Shown piece by piece: positions 1 to 7,061 of a stretch of DNA of 9,069 bases. A model generated the notes under the pieces. The model was not told the DNA's origin. It was given only the letters and a program-made list of their open reading frames with translations, and did no database searches. Source of the DNA: Betaproteobacteria bacterium (lineage in GTDB: Bacteria; Pseudomonadota; Gammaproteobacteria; Burkholderiales; Casimicrobiaceae); assembly GCA_005883655.1 (NCBI GenBank), contig VBDA01000088.1:2280-11348 (forward strand), read 5' to 3'. Position numbers and translations under genes: made by a program. Each line of letters starts with the position of its first letter. Position 1 is the first letter of the stretch.

Positions 1-98
1 ACGCCGATGCGAAAACGAAGCTTGCTGACCGGTTGTGCGAAGACGAGCAGCGCGCCGCTCCGGAGATTACGGCCGAGGTCGCGCAACCATTGGCTCAT
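1..98 (-). CDS. N-terminal fragment of an unrecognised protein, cut by window edge
   Basis: An open frame begins with ATG at 98 and runs leftward without a stop to the window edge, giving 32 complete codons. The peptide starts MSQWLRDLGRNL and continues with a short hydrophobic stretch (about residues 15-21, GALLVFA), then a basic segment ending near FRIG. It starts 13 bp after the thrC stop on the same strand, which suggests it is the last or next gene of the alaC-hom-thrC transcript. No good Shine-Dalgarno sequence precedes the ATG; the upstream bases are C-rich. I do not recognise the family from so few residues. The amphipathic, basic N-terminus followed by hydrophobic residues could belong to a membrane-associated protein, but that is a guess. 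It could also be a chance open stretch, although its position right behind thrC argues for a gene. Confidence 0.5.
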   Translation of the reverse strand, partial: MSQWLRDLGRNLRSGALLVFAQPVSKLRFRIG

Positions 99-111
99 GG
101 CGGGGGAACGC

Positions 112-1536
112 TCAGGCATGCGCGTGCCTCGCGACGAAAGATTTCACCGCCGCGACGTCGGCGGGCAGAGTGACGAATCGCTGCGGCAACGCTTCGAGAC
201 CCTCGTATGCCGGGGGCCTTTTGGGCTCGTATCCCAGAGCCTCGCGTATCGTCGTAGAAAACTTGGCCGGCAGCGCGGTCTCGATGCAAATCAGCGGCAC
301 GCCGGCCTCGCGGCGCTCGAGCCCGACCTTGACGCCGTCCGCGGTATGCGGATCGACCACCACGTCATAACGCTCGGCGAGCATGCGGATAGTCTTGAGG
401 CGATCGGCATGGGTGCTGCGACCGGAGACGAATCCGGCATCACGCAATCGACGCCCGAATGGTGTGCCCGCAAGGTCGAATCCGCCGCGAGCTTCCACGT
501 CCCGCCACAGAGCTGCGACGGCGACCGCATCGCGGTCGGTGAGATCGAACACGAAGCGCTCGAAGTTCGATGCCTTGGAAATATCCATCGACGGGCTCGA
601 TGTCTGCAAGGTTTCGGCTGCCCTACGGACCCGGTAGCGGCCGCTCCTGAAAAACTCGTCGAGCACGTCGTTCTCGTTGGTCGCAACGATCAGGCGGCGG
701 ATTGGAAGCCCCATCTGTCTGGCGACGTGACCGGCGAGCACGTTGCCGAAATTGCCCGATGGCACGGCGAAGGAGACTTGCTCATCATCGCGGCTCGTTG
801 CCGCAAAGTAACCCTTGAAGTAATACACCACCTGGGCCGCAATGCGCGCCCAATTGATGGAGTTGACGGCGCCGATGTGAAACTGGCGCTTGAACGCCGC
901 GTCGCCGGCGAGCGACTTGACGATATCCTGGCAGTCGTCGAATACACCATCGATGGCGATGTTGAAAATGTTGGCGTCGGTGAGCGAGTACATCTGCGCT
1001 GTCTGAAACGGGCTCATCTTGCCCTTGGGCGACAGCATGAAGACCGACAGGCCGCGCTTGCCCCGCATGGCGAGCTCGGCCGACGATCCGGTATCGCCCG
1101 AGGTCGCTCCGAGGATATTCAGCGTCGCGTGCTGTTTCGCAAGTACGTACTCGAACAGATTGGCGAGCAGCTGCAGCGCGATGTCCTTGAATGCGAGCGT
1201 AGGACCGTTGGACACGCGAAGCAGAAACAGATTCGGCTCGAGGGCGAGCAACGGCGCGATCTCGTCGCTGCCGAAGGTTGCGGCGGTGTACGTGCGGTCG
1301 ATGATCGCCTGCAGGTCCGCAGCCGGTATGTCGTCGGCGTAGCGCGAAAGAACCGCGAACGCGAGCTGCCGATAATCGAGTGGACGCAGCGCCGCCAGCT
1401 CGGCGGGAGTGAAACGCGCGTAGTTCTCCGGCACCGCGAGCCCGCCGTCGGGCGCGAGACCCTCGAGCAGGATCGTCGAAAAGGGCTGCGGCGGCAGCAG
1501 TCCGAATCCCGCGCTGCGCGTGCTGACGTAGCGCAT
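112..1536 (-). CDS. thrC: Threonine synthase
   Basis: A 474-residue PLP enzyme that converts O-phosphohomoserine to threonine and phosphate, the last step of threonine synthesis in the cytoplasm. The N-terminus (MRYVSTR, then LLEGLAPDGGLAVP at about 23-36) is the typical threonine synthase opening. The PLP lysine is K117 in SNGPTLAFKD (109-118). The glycine-rich GATSGDTG lies at 143-150, and the phosphate-binding VPSGNFGN at 258-265. The length fits the longer form found in proteobacteria and fungi. The frame stays open upstream to 1653, but that extension would overlap hom and does not resemble the family, so I take the ATG at 1536. No clear Shine-Dalgarno precedes it. It lies 34 bp downstream of hom on the same strand, which fits co-transcription. 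Homoserine kinase, which makes its substrate, is not in the window. Confidence 0.96.
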   Translation of the reverse strand: MRYVSTRSAGFGLLPPQPFSTILLEGLAPDGGLAVPENYARFTPAELAALRPLDYRQLAFAVLSRYADDIPAADLQAIIDRTYTAATFGSDEIAPLLALEPNLFLLRVSNGPTLAFKDIALQLLANLFEYVLAKQHATLNILGATSGDTGSSAELAMRGKRGLSVFMLSPKGKMSPFQTAQMYSLTDANIFNIAIDGVFDDCQDIVKSLAGDAAFKRQFHIGAVNSINWARIAAQVVYYFKGYFAATSRDDEQVSFAVPSGNFGNVLAGHVARQMGLPIRRLIVATNENDVLDEFFRSGRYRVRRAAETLQTSSPSMDISKASNFERFVFDLTDRDAVAVAALWRDVEARGGFDLAGTPFGRRLRDAGFVSGRSTHADRLKTIRMLAERYDVVVDPHTADGVKVGLERREAGVPLICIETALPAKFSTTIREALGYEPKRPPAYEGLEALPQRFVTLPADVAAVKSFVARHAHA

Positions 1537-1570
1537 TAGTGTGACTGGGGACGACGGGAATTTTGGGCAG

Positions 1571-2923
1571 TCAATTAAGCTCTTCCATGCGGATGCGCAC
1601 CACTTTGCCGTTGACCGTCGGCAGCGACTCGATCTTGGCGATCGCGTCGACAATCTGGCGCTCGATCGACTGATGTGTCAGCAGGATGATATCGGTGCGG
1701 TCCTCGCCTTCGGGCGGCTCCTTCTGGATCATGGCGTCGATAGAGATCTCGCGGTCGGCGAGGATGCGGGTGATGTCAGCCAGCACGCCAGGCCGGTCGA
1801 GCACCCGCATGCGCAAGTAGTAGCTCGTGCGCACCTCGCCCATCGGCAGAAAAGGAATGTTGGAGAGCTGGTCCGGCTGGAACGCAAGATGCGGAACGCG
1901 ATGCTCCGGGTCCGCGGTGTGCATGCGGGTAACGTCGACCAGGTCCGCGATGACGGCACTCGCGGTAGGTTCCGCCCCGGCGCCCGGGCCGTAGTAAAGG
2001 GTGGCTCCGACGGCGTCGCCCTTGACCAGCACCGCGTTCATCGCCCCTTCGACGTTGGCGATCAGACGCTTCGCCGGCACCAGCGTCGGATGAACCCTGA
2101 GCTCGATGCCTTCGCTGTTCGCGCTACCCGCGACCGAAGCGCGCCGGGTGATGCCGAGCAGCTTGATCCGGTATCCCAGCTCCTCGGCGTAGCGGAGGTC
2201 CTCGCGCGTGAGCCGCGTGATCCCTTCGGTGTAAACCTTGTCGAGCTGCATCGGCACCCCAAAGGCGATGGCTGACATGATGGTGAGCTTGTGCGCGGCG
2301 TCGATGCCTTCGACGTCGAACGTGGGATCTGCCTCCGCGTACCCGCGCGCCTGCGCCTCGGCCAGCACCGTCGCGAACGGCGCGCCGGTCGCGCGCATCT
2401 CGGAGAGGATGAAGTTGCTGGTACCGTTGATGATGCCGGCGATCCATTCGATGCGGTTGGCGGTCAGTCCCTCGCGCAGCGCCTTGATGATCGGGATGCC
2501 GCCAGCGACAGCGGCCTCGAACGCGACCATCACGCCGGTTTTTTGTGCCGCCGCGAAAATCTCGTTGCCATGTCGGGCAAGGAGCGCCTTATTGGCGGTG
2601 ACGACATGCTTGCCGTTGGCTATCGCGCGAAGCACATACGATTTCGCCGGCTCGATGCCGCCGATCAGCTCGACGACGATGTCCACATCGGGACGACCGA
2701 TCACCTCCTCCGGATCGGTGGTAAGGTGGATGCCTTTCGCACCGCGCGTGGCTTGGTGCGCGCGCTCGAGGGTCCGGGTCGCGATCCAGGTGATGCGAAT
2801 CGGCCTGCCGGCACGGCGCGTGATCTCCTCCTCGTTGCGCTTTAGAACCGTCCAGGTGCCGCAACCGACGGTGCCCATGCCCAGCAATCCCACCTGCAGA
2901 GGTTTCATGGGTGTTTGAGCCAT
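1571..2923 (-). CDS. hom: Homoserine dehydrogenase with C-terminal ACT domain
   Basis: A 450-residue NAD(P)-dependent enzyme that reduces aspartate semialdehyde to homoserine, the branch point towards threonine and methionine. The Rossmann nucleotide loop GMGTVG is at 15-20. TANKALLA at 109-116 includes the conserved K112. GIINGTSNFIL is at 163-173, and AEADPTFDVEGIDAAHK at 196-212 carries D208 and K212, which match the family's catalytic Asp/Lys pair four residues apart. An ACT domain follows from about 366 to the end (SYYLRMRVLDRPGVLADITRI is its start), so feedback control, typically by threonine, is likely. It is monofunctional, with no aspartokinase domain. It begins 3 bp after the alaC stop, so translation is probably coupled. 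The ATG at 2923 is used here; a second in-frame ATG at 2908 is possible, and neither has a strong Shine-Dalgarno. Confidence 0.97.
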   Translation of the reverse strand: MAQTPMKPLQVGLLGMGTVGCGTWTVLKRNEEEITRRAGRPIRITWIATRTLERAHQATRGAKGIHLTTDPEEVIGRPDVDIVVELIGGIEPAKSYVLRAIANGKHVVTANKALLARHGNEIFAAAQKTGVMVAFEAAVAGGIPIIKALREGLTANRIEWIAGIINGTSNFILSEMRATGAPFATVLAEAQARGYAEADPTFDVEGIDAAHKLTIMSAIAFGVPMQLDKVYTEGITRLTREDLRYAEELGYRIKLLGITRRASVAGSANSEGIELRVHPTLVPAKRLIANVEGAMNAVLVKGDAVGATLYYGPGAGAEPTASAVIADLVDVTRMHTADPEHRVPHLAFQPDQLSNIPFLPMGEVRTSYYLRMRVLDRPGVLADITRILADREISIDAMIQKEPPEGEDRTDIILLTHQSIERQIVDAIAKIESLPTVNGKVVRIRMEELN

Positions 2924-2926
2924 CGA

Positions 2927-4132
2927 TCAGACCAATCGGTCGTCGCGAAACATCTGCTTGATGCCCCGAATGGCTTGTCGGGTCCTGCTCTCGTTCTCGA
3001 TCATCGCAAACCGAACGTGCTGATCGCCGAATTCACCGAAGCCGATGCCGGGCGACACCGACACCTTTGCCTGCGCTATCAGCTTCTTCGTGAACTCGAG
3101 CGATCCGAACTCCTTGTAGGCGTCGGGAATCCTGGCCCATACGTACATCGAAGCCTTGGGAATATCCACCAGCCACCCCGCCTCGTGCAATCCCTTGACC
3201 AGCACGTCACGGCGTTTTTGATAAGTCATCGCCACTTCGGCGACGCAGTCCTGCGGGCCCTCGAGCGCTGCGATCGCCGCCACCTGGATCGGCGTAAACG
3301 TTCCGTAATCGTGGTAACCCTTGATGCGGGCAAGCGCGTTCACCAGGTCCTTGTTGCCGACCATAAAACCGATGCGCCATCCGGCCATGTTGTAGCTTTT
3401 GGACATGGTGAAGAATTCGACGGCGACGTCGCGCGCACCGGGAACCTGCATGATCGACGGCGCCTTCCAGCCGTCGAAGCATATGTCGGCATAGGCGAGA
3501 TCGTGCACCACGTAAATGCCGTGCTCTTTGGCAAGCGCGATGATCTTCTCGAAAAAGGGAAGCTCGACGCATTGCGCGGTCGGGTTGGCCGGAAAATTGA
3601 TGATGAGCATCTTCGGCTTCGGAAAGCTCATCTTGATGGTGTGCTCGAGCTCGGCGAAGAAGTCGACGTTCGGCGTCAGCGGCACCTGACGGATGTCGGC
3701 GCCGGCGATCACCGGTCCGTAGATATGGATCGGATAGCTGGGATTGGGTACCAGCACCGTGTCACCACGGCCGAGAGTGGCCAGCGTGAGATGCGCGATA
3801 CCCTCCTTGGAGCCGATGGTGACAATCGCTTCGGTTTCCGGATCGAACTCGACACCGTAACGGCGCTGATACCACTGGCAGATCGCTCGGCGCAGGCGCG
3901 GTATCCCGCGCGACACCGAGTAGCCGTGGGTGTCGCCCCGCTGCACGGTCTCGACCAGCTTGGCGACGATGTGCGCCGGGGTCGGCCCGTCGGGATTGCC
4001 CATGCCGAAGTCGATGATGTCCTCGCCGCGTCGGCGCGCCGCCATCTTGAGCTCGGCGGTGATGTTGAAGACGTATGGCGGCAGGCGCTCAATACGCGGG
4101 AACAGGACTGGATCGGGGGAGAACGGGGACAT
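2927..4132 (-). CDS. alaC: Alanine-type PLP aminotransferase (AlaC/YfdZ family)
   Basis: A 401-residue fold-type I aminotransferase. In E. coli the AlaC protein transfers the amino group of glutamate to pyruvate to make alanine, and this protein is very like it along its whole length as I remember that sequence. Recognisable segments are [20 protein letters not shown] at 16-35, [12 protein letters not shown] at 41-52, [12 protein letters not shown] at 129-140, the NPTAQC segment at 183-188, the PLP-pyridine aspartate D211 in HDLAYAD, and the Schiff-base lysine K245 in [15 protein letters not shown]. The ATG at 4132 has an AGGAAGA Shine-Dalgarno about 8 bases upstream. It heads the minus-strand operon with hom and thrC. 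Its link to threonine synthesis is by location: it may serve alanine or general amino-group transfer. An exact substrate cannot be fixed from sequence alone. Confidence 0.94.
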   Translation of the reverse strand: MSPFSPDPVLFPRIERLPPYVFNITAELKMAARRRGEDIIDFGMGNPDGPTPAHIVAKLVETVQRGDTHGYSVSRGIPRLRRAICQWYQRRYGVEFDPETEAIVTIGSKEGIAHLTLATLGRGDTVLVPNPSYPIHIYGPVIAGADIRQVPLTPNVDFFAELEHTIKMSFPKPKMLIINFPANPTAQCVELPFFEKIIALAKEHGIYVVHDLAYADICFDGWKAPSIMQVPGARDVAVEFFTMSKSYNMAGWRIGFMVGNKDLVNALARIKGYHDYGTFTPIQVAAIAALEGPQDCVAEVAMTYQKRRDVLVKGLHEAGWLVDIPKASMYVWARIPDAYKEFGSLEFTKKLIAQAKVSVSPGIGFGEFGDQHVRFAMIENESRTRQAIRGIKQMFRDDRLV

Positions 4133-4140
4133 GCGGCGGG

Positions 4141-4147
4141 TCTTCCT
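4141..4147 (-). promoter_or_regulatory. Ribosome binding site of alaC
   Basis: The minus strand reads AGGAAGA here, 8 bases before the ATG at 4132. It supports that start codon for the first gene of the operon. Confidence 0.6.
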
Positions 4148-4193
4148 GCGTAAGCGCCCGGAACCGTCCGAGCGACGTAGAAGCGGCTGAAGT

Positions 4194-4199
4194 TATAAT
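4194..4199 (+). promoter_or_regulatory. Candidate -10 box (TATAAT) in the alaC/DUF498 divergent spacer
   Basis: A perfect TATAAT on the plus strand would place transcription start near 4206, about 77 bases ahead of the DUF498 gene. No convincing -35 hexamer is found 16-18 bases upstream. The same bases read TATAAC on the minus strand (4192-4197), which could be a -10 for the alaC-hom-thrC operon with a leader of about 50 bases, again without a good -35. The 150 bp spacer (4133-4282) holds nothing else I can identify: no leader peptide rich in threonine and no clear attenuator. Confidence 0.35.
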
Positions 4200-4282
4200 C
4201 CTAACGGACTTATGCACTTACCGCAATGCACAAAACATGGCCGAAGAACCTTGCTTTCACCTGAGCTTCGCATGAAGCGCGT

Positions 4283-4678
4283 ATGAAGTTCCACCTCAAC
4301 ACCAGCGCGGGCAATGTTTTCACGGGCTACGGCGACGACTACGTGCGCCTCGGTATCGTCGTCTATCGCGAAAATGTCGTGGTAACTCCGGAACGGATTC
4401 TTACCGGCTGGTGCCCCGCCGGATTCGAGGCGCTCACCGACGCGGACTTTGCCGCGGTCGCTGAGTTGCAGCCGGAGATCGTATTGCTCGGCACTGGTGC
4501 GAGACAGCGTTTTCCATCGCTGCGCCTCACGCGTGCGCTGACCGAGGCGCGCATCGGTCTGGATGTGATGGACACGCCGGCAGCGTGCCGCACCTTCAAT
4601 ATTCTCGCCGCCGAGGAAAGAAAAGTTGCGGTGGCGATACTTCTGGACCGACACCGACCGGGGGAGACGGCTGCCTGA
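4283..4678 (+). CDS. Mth938-like (DUF498) domain protein
   Basis: A 131-residue single-domain protein of the Mth938/DUF498 family, a group that includes the mitochondrial complex I assembly factor NDUFAF3. The bacterial role is not established. Family features seen are the LNTSAGNVFTGYGDDYVRL opening (5-23), LLGTGARQRFP at 68-78, and DTPAACRTFNIL at 97-108 followed by AAEERKVAVAILL. The length matches the family's compact size (roughly 110-130). Start: ATG at 4283, preceded by a GAAG that could act as a weak Shine-Dalgarno. The gene is divergent from alaC and convergent with the ABC permease, whose stop lies 26 bp away, so it is probably transcribed alone. No catalytic residues are known that I can point to, so I give no reaction. 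Confidence 0.9.
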   Translation: MKFHLNTSAGNVFTGYGDDYVRLGIVVYRENVVVTPERILTGWCPAGFEALTDADFAAVAELQPEIVLLGTGARQRFPSLRLTRALTEARIGLDVMDTPAACRTFNILAAEERKVAVAILLDRHRPGETAA

Positions 4679-4704
4679 TCGGATCGACTTACCGGCCGGT
4701 CGTG

Positions 4705-5505
4705 CTATTCGCCCATCTGCATCAGCATGCCATGCCGGCGCGCGTAGCCGATCGCCAGCAAATACAGGTTCACGCCGGCGAACATGTACAGCACGTTGAT
4801 CGCCAGCGCCCACCAGAAAAGGTCGGCGCGAAATTGGTGGTCGAGCAATACGAAGCGCATGCCCTCGAAAACGTAGCTGGTCGGCACCATGTGGGCGATC
4901 GTCTGCAGCCAGCCCGGCAGCACGGCGATCGGGTAATAGACGCCGGATACCGGCGCCAGCAGAAAGATCGCCGCCCACGCGAGCTCTTCCGCGCCGAGGC
5001 CCCAGCGCAGCACCATGCCCGAGACGGCGAGTCCGATCGCCCAGCCACAGATGATGAGGTTTACAAAAAATGCAATCAGCGGAAAGCCCAGCGAGAAAAT
5101 CGAAAACCTGAAAAGAAGCCAAGCGAAGAAGCACGCGGCGCCGACGCCGATCAAGGTTCGGATAATGCTCATCACCAGTTGCCCGACGATCATCTCCCAC
5201 GCGCGTAAGGGACTGACAAACAGGTTGCCGAGGTTGCGCGAATACAGCGACACGCCGAGCTGACCCCGGAACAGAATGTCCCACAGCAGCACCGCGCCTA
5301 TGAATAGTCCCGGCGCGTCGGCCAGGAAATTGCTGGTCGGGCGCAGGTAGACGGTGACAAACGCCCACATGATCATGGTGACCGTCGGGTAGTACGCCAT
5401 CGACGCCATGCGCGGCCACGACTTGAGCAGCAGGTACGCATGGCGCTCGATCATCGCCCGGATGCGATTGGTGGAAGCCCCGGCATCCGCAAGCAGCCTA
5501 TTCAC
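4705..5505 (-). CDS. ABC-2 type transporter permease
   Basis: A 266-residue inner-membrane protein, the channel half of an ABC-2 exporter. About six hydrophobic segments are visible: roughly 38-54, 66-79, 105-132, 141-166, 176-197 and 229-253. RNLGNLFVSPLRAWEMIVGQ (90-109) is a characteristic cytoplasmic-facing segment of this family, and VSGVYYPIAVLP (186-197) is typical of the region before the last helices. I take a GTG start at 5505: it overlaps the TGA of the ATPase gene (5502-5504), and an AAGG at 5515-5518 sits 9 bases upstream. The frame is open further upstream to 5682, but that part is arginine-rich and is a shadow of the ATPase gene. An ATG at 5454 is the alternative start. Substrate unknown: the family exports drugs, lipids or glycans, and nothing nearby narrows it. 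Confidence 0.9.
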   Translation of the reverse strand: MNRLLADAGASTNRIRAMIERHAYLLLKSWPRMASMAYYPTVTMIMWAFVTVYLRPTSNFLADAPGLFIGAVLLWDILFRGQLGVSLYSRNLGNLFVSPLRAWEMIVGQLVMSIIRTLIGVGAACFFAWLLFRFSIFSLGFPLIAFFVNLIICGWAIGLAVSGMVLRWGLGAEELAWAAIFLLAPVSGVYYPIAVLPGWLQTIAHMVPTSYVFEGMRFVLLDHQFRADLFWWALAINVLYMFAGVNLYLLAIGYARRHGMLMQMGE

Positions 5506-6302
5506 GAAACGATGCCTTGGCCGTGGCCGTTGGCGCTGGCGCCGTGGTCGGGGCTCACCCGGTCGCGCGCGATGTCGAGGAAGACGTCGTCCATGTTCTG
5601 TCGCCCATAGCGCTCGAGGAGCGCCAGAGGCGAGCCCTGATCGACGACCAGACCGGCACGCAACATGATCACCTCGTTGCACATTCGCTCGACCTCACCC
5701 ATGTTGTGCGATGCGAGCAGCATGGTGCAGCCGGAGCGTTTCTGGTATTGCTCGAGCAGCGTGCGCATCCTGTCACCGACGTCCGGGTCGAGCGACGCGG
5801 TGGGCTCGTCGAGCAGCAACACTTCGGGGCTATTGAGCAAGGCCTTCGCAAGACTCACCCGGGTCCGCTGGCCCGCCGATAGATCGCCGTAGGGCCGCGG
5901 AACCAGATCGCTCAAGTCGAGCTCCGCCGCCAGCTCGTCGATGCGCGCCTGAGGCCGGGCTACGCCGTAGAGCCGCGCATAGACGCGAAGGTTTTCGCCG
6001 ACGGTGAGGCGCTTGGGCAAGTCGACATAGGGCGAGGTAAAATTAATGCGCGGCAGAACGCGGTACGGATGTCGCAGCATGTTCTCGCCGAGAATGCGAA
6101 TCGAGCCCGCGGTCGGCGTGAGAACACCGAGCAGCATCGAAAGCGTCGTCGTTTTGCCCGCGCCATTGCCTCCCAGCAAGGCGGTGGTCGTGCCGCGATG
6201 AACGTCGAAACTGATGCCACGCACGGCATCCACGTGCTTGAAGGATTTGCGCAGCTCGCGAACTTCGACGACGGCGGAAGTATGGGTGGAGACCGGTGAC
6301 AT
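5502..6302 (-). CDS. ABC transporter ATP-binding protein (ABC-2 exporter)
   Basis: A 266-residue ATPase that drives the adjacent permease. Numbering from the ATG at 6302: Walker A GGNGAGKT 44-51, signature LSAGQ 141-145, Walker B EVLLLDEP 160-167 with the catalytic glutamate E166, D-loop SLD 170-172, and H-loop H199 in ASHNMGE. The Q-loop is unusual: INFTSPYVDLP occupies this place, and the position of the usual glutamine aligns with P91. A TTG at 6338 could extend the protein by 12 residues. I prefer the ATG because a possible -10 (TACAAT, 6351-6356 on this strand) would leave almost no leader for the TTG. The stop overlaps the permease GTG start, so the two are translationally coupled. The C-terminal part (MDDVFLDIARD) is the usual tail of drug- or glycan-export ATPases. 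Confidence 0.93.
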   Translation of the reverse strand: MSPVSTHTSAVVEVRELRKSFKHVDAVRGISFDVHRGTTTALLGGNGAGKTTTLSMLLGVLTPTAGSIRILGENMLRHPYRVLPRINFTSPYVDLPKRLTVGENLRVYARLYGVARPQARIDELAAELDLSDLVPRPYGDLSAGQRTRVSLAKALLNSPEVLLLDEPTASLDPDVGDRMRTLLEQYQKRSGCTMLLASHNMGEVERMCNEVIMLRAGLVVDQGSPLALLERYGRQNMDDVFLDIARDRVSPDHGASANGHGQGIVS

Positions 6303-6350
6303 GCTTGCGTGCGCTTCGCGCGGCTTGATGACGGCCAAAAGCGCCCGCCG

Positions 6351-6356
6351 ATTGTA
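6351..6356 (-). promoter_or_regulatory. Candidate -10 box for the ABC exporter operon
   Basis: The minus strand reads TACAAT, one base from the consensus, placed about 49 bases before the ATG at 6302. No clear -35 lies at the right distance. It sits in the 113 bp divergent spacer (6303-6415) between the ABC pair and the glutathione S-transferase gene. Confidence 0.3.
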
Positions 6357-6403
6357 GTGCAGTTTGGGCCATGCGCGGGAGCGCGCTCGGCCGCACGCTC
6401 ATC

Positions 6404-6409
6404 AAGGAG
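6404..6409 (+). promoter_or_regulatory. Ribosome binding site of the glutathione S-transferase gene
   Basis: AAGGAG ends 6 bases before the ATG at 6416. It decides the start: the in-frame ATG at 6371 lies upstream of this site and would add 15 residues that do not fit the family, whose fold begins almost at once with a beta strand. Confidence 0.85.
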
Positions 6410-6415
6410 AGCGCA

Positions 6416-7021
6416 ATGTTCAGGGTTTACGGCACGTCGGTGTCGGGCAACTGCCACAAGGTGCGCATGGCCCTCGAGGCGCTGGCGCTTCCCTACGAGT
6501 GGACCGAGATCGACAGCATGCACGGCCAGACACGAACGCCGGAATTTCTGGCAAAGAATCCCAACGGCAAAGTGCCGCTGCTGGAAATCGAGCCCGGCGT
6601 CTTCCTGCCCGAATCGAACGCCATTCTTTGTTATCTCGCCGACGACACGCCGCTGCTGCCGCGCGATCGGCTGCAACGTGCGCGGGTGCTTCAATGGCTG
6701 TTTTTCGAGCAATACAGCCACGAGCCCTACATCGCGGTGGCCAGATACCTGCGCCGGTTTCATCCGGATCCGGCGTCACAGCGTGCATTGGCGGAAAGCA
6801 AAAGCGACGGCGGGTATCGCGCGCTGGCAGTGATGGAGCACCAACTTGCCAACGAACCATTCCTGGCAGCGCGGCGATATTCCATTGCCGACATCGCGCT
6901 TTATGGCTACACCCACGTCGCCGGAGAAGGCGGCTTCGACCTCGCCCGTTTTCCCGCGATCACCGCCTGGCTGGCGCGGGTCGAAGCGCAGCCTCGTTAC
7001 GTACGCATGCCGTCGGAGTAA
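6416..7021 (+). CDS. Glutathione S-transferase family protein
   Basis: A 201-residue cytosolic protein with the two-domain GST layout. The N-terminal thioredoxin-like domain (about 1-78) opens FRVYGTSVSGNCHKVRMAL; S10 in the SGN motif is the likely glutathione-activating residue, as in bacterial Ser-type GSTs, with C13 close by. The cis-proline motif is KVPLLE (P54), and PESNAIL (65-71) holds the Glu-Ser pair that binds the gamma-glutamyl part of glutathione. The C-terminal helical domain contains SIADIALYGYTH (156-167), the conserved N-capping box of the fold. The start is set by an AAGGAG Shine-Dalgarno. The gene is divergent from the ABC exporter and convergent with the Rieske gene. The substrate is unknown: a detoxifying or stress role is usual, and the next-door exporter is suggestive only. 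Confidence 0.93.
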   Translation: MFRVYGTSVSGNCHKVRMALEALALPYEWTEIDSMHGQTRTPEFLAKNPNGKVPLLEIEPGVFLPESNAILCYLADDTPLLPRDRLQRARVLQWLFFEQYSHEPYIAVARYLRRFHPDPASQRALAESKSDGGYRALAVMEHQLANEPFLAARRYSIADIALYGYTHVAGEGGFDLARFPAITAWLARVEAQPRYVRMPSE

Positions 7022-7033
7022 GTGCAGGAGTCG

Positions 7034-7045
7034 GCGGCGAGCCGC
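7034..7045. terminator. Small GC hairpin between convergent genes
   Basis: In the 40 bp between the convergent GST and Rieske stops, GCGG-CGAG-CCGC forms a 4 bp stem (5 with a G-T pair) and a four-base loop. No T-tract follows on either strand, so it would be a weak intrinsic terminator at best. Confidence 0.2.
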
Positions 7046-7061
7046 TTCCCCCATCGAATCC

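Noticed and set aside
7..1539. A 510-codon open frame on the plus strand
   Set aside because: It is the reverse of thrC. GC-rich codon use keeps such antisense frames open, the predicted protein is rich in arginine and of low complexity, and it matches no family, while thrC has all its motifs.
1541..2275. A 244-codon open frame on the plus strand opposite hom
   Set aside because: Antisense shadow of hom with no recognisable domain.
2915..4153. A 412-codon open frame on the plus strand opposite alaC
   Set aside because: It covers alaC almost exactly on the opposite strand and has a composition typical of antisense frames (rich in Arg, His, Asp, Val). No start signal or domain supports it.
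4272..4286. A four-codon frame (ATG AAG CGC GTA TGA) whose stop overlaps the DUF498 start codon
   Set aside because: It is too short to weigh against chance and has no Shine-Dalgarno of its own.
4691..4700. ACCGGCCGGT, a perfect 10-base palindrome between the convergent DUF498 and permease stops
   Set aside because: It has no loop and no T-tract, so it is not a terminator, and such palindromes are common by chance in GC-rich DNA.
4193..5419. A 408-codon minus-strand frame over the DUF498 gene and permease
   Set aside because: It is a shifted frame of the permease and antisense to the DUF498 gene, both of which are well supported.
5960..6763. A 267-codon minus-strand frame spanning the ABC ATPase start and the GST gene
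   Set aside because: It is out of frame with the ATPase and antisense to the GST. Both real genes show full motif sets and the frame crosses a divergent promoter region.
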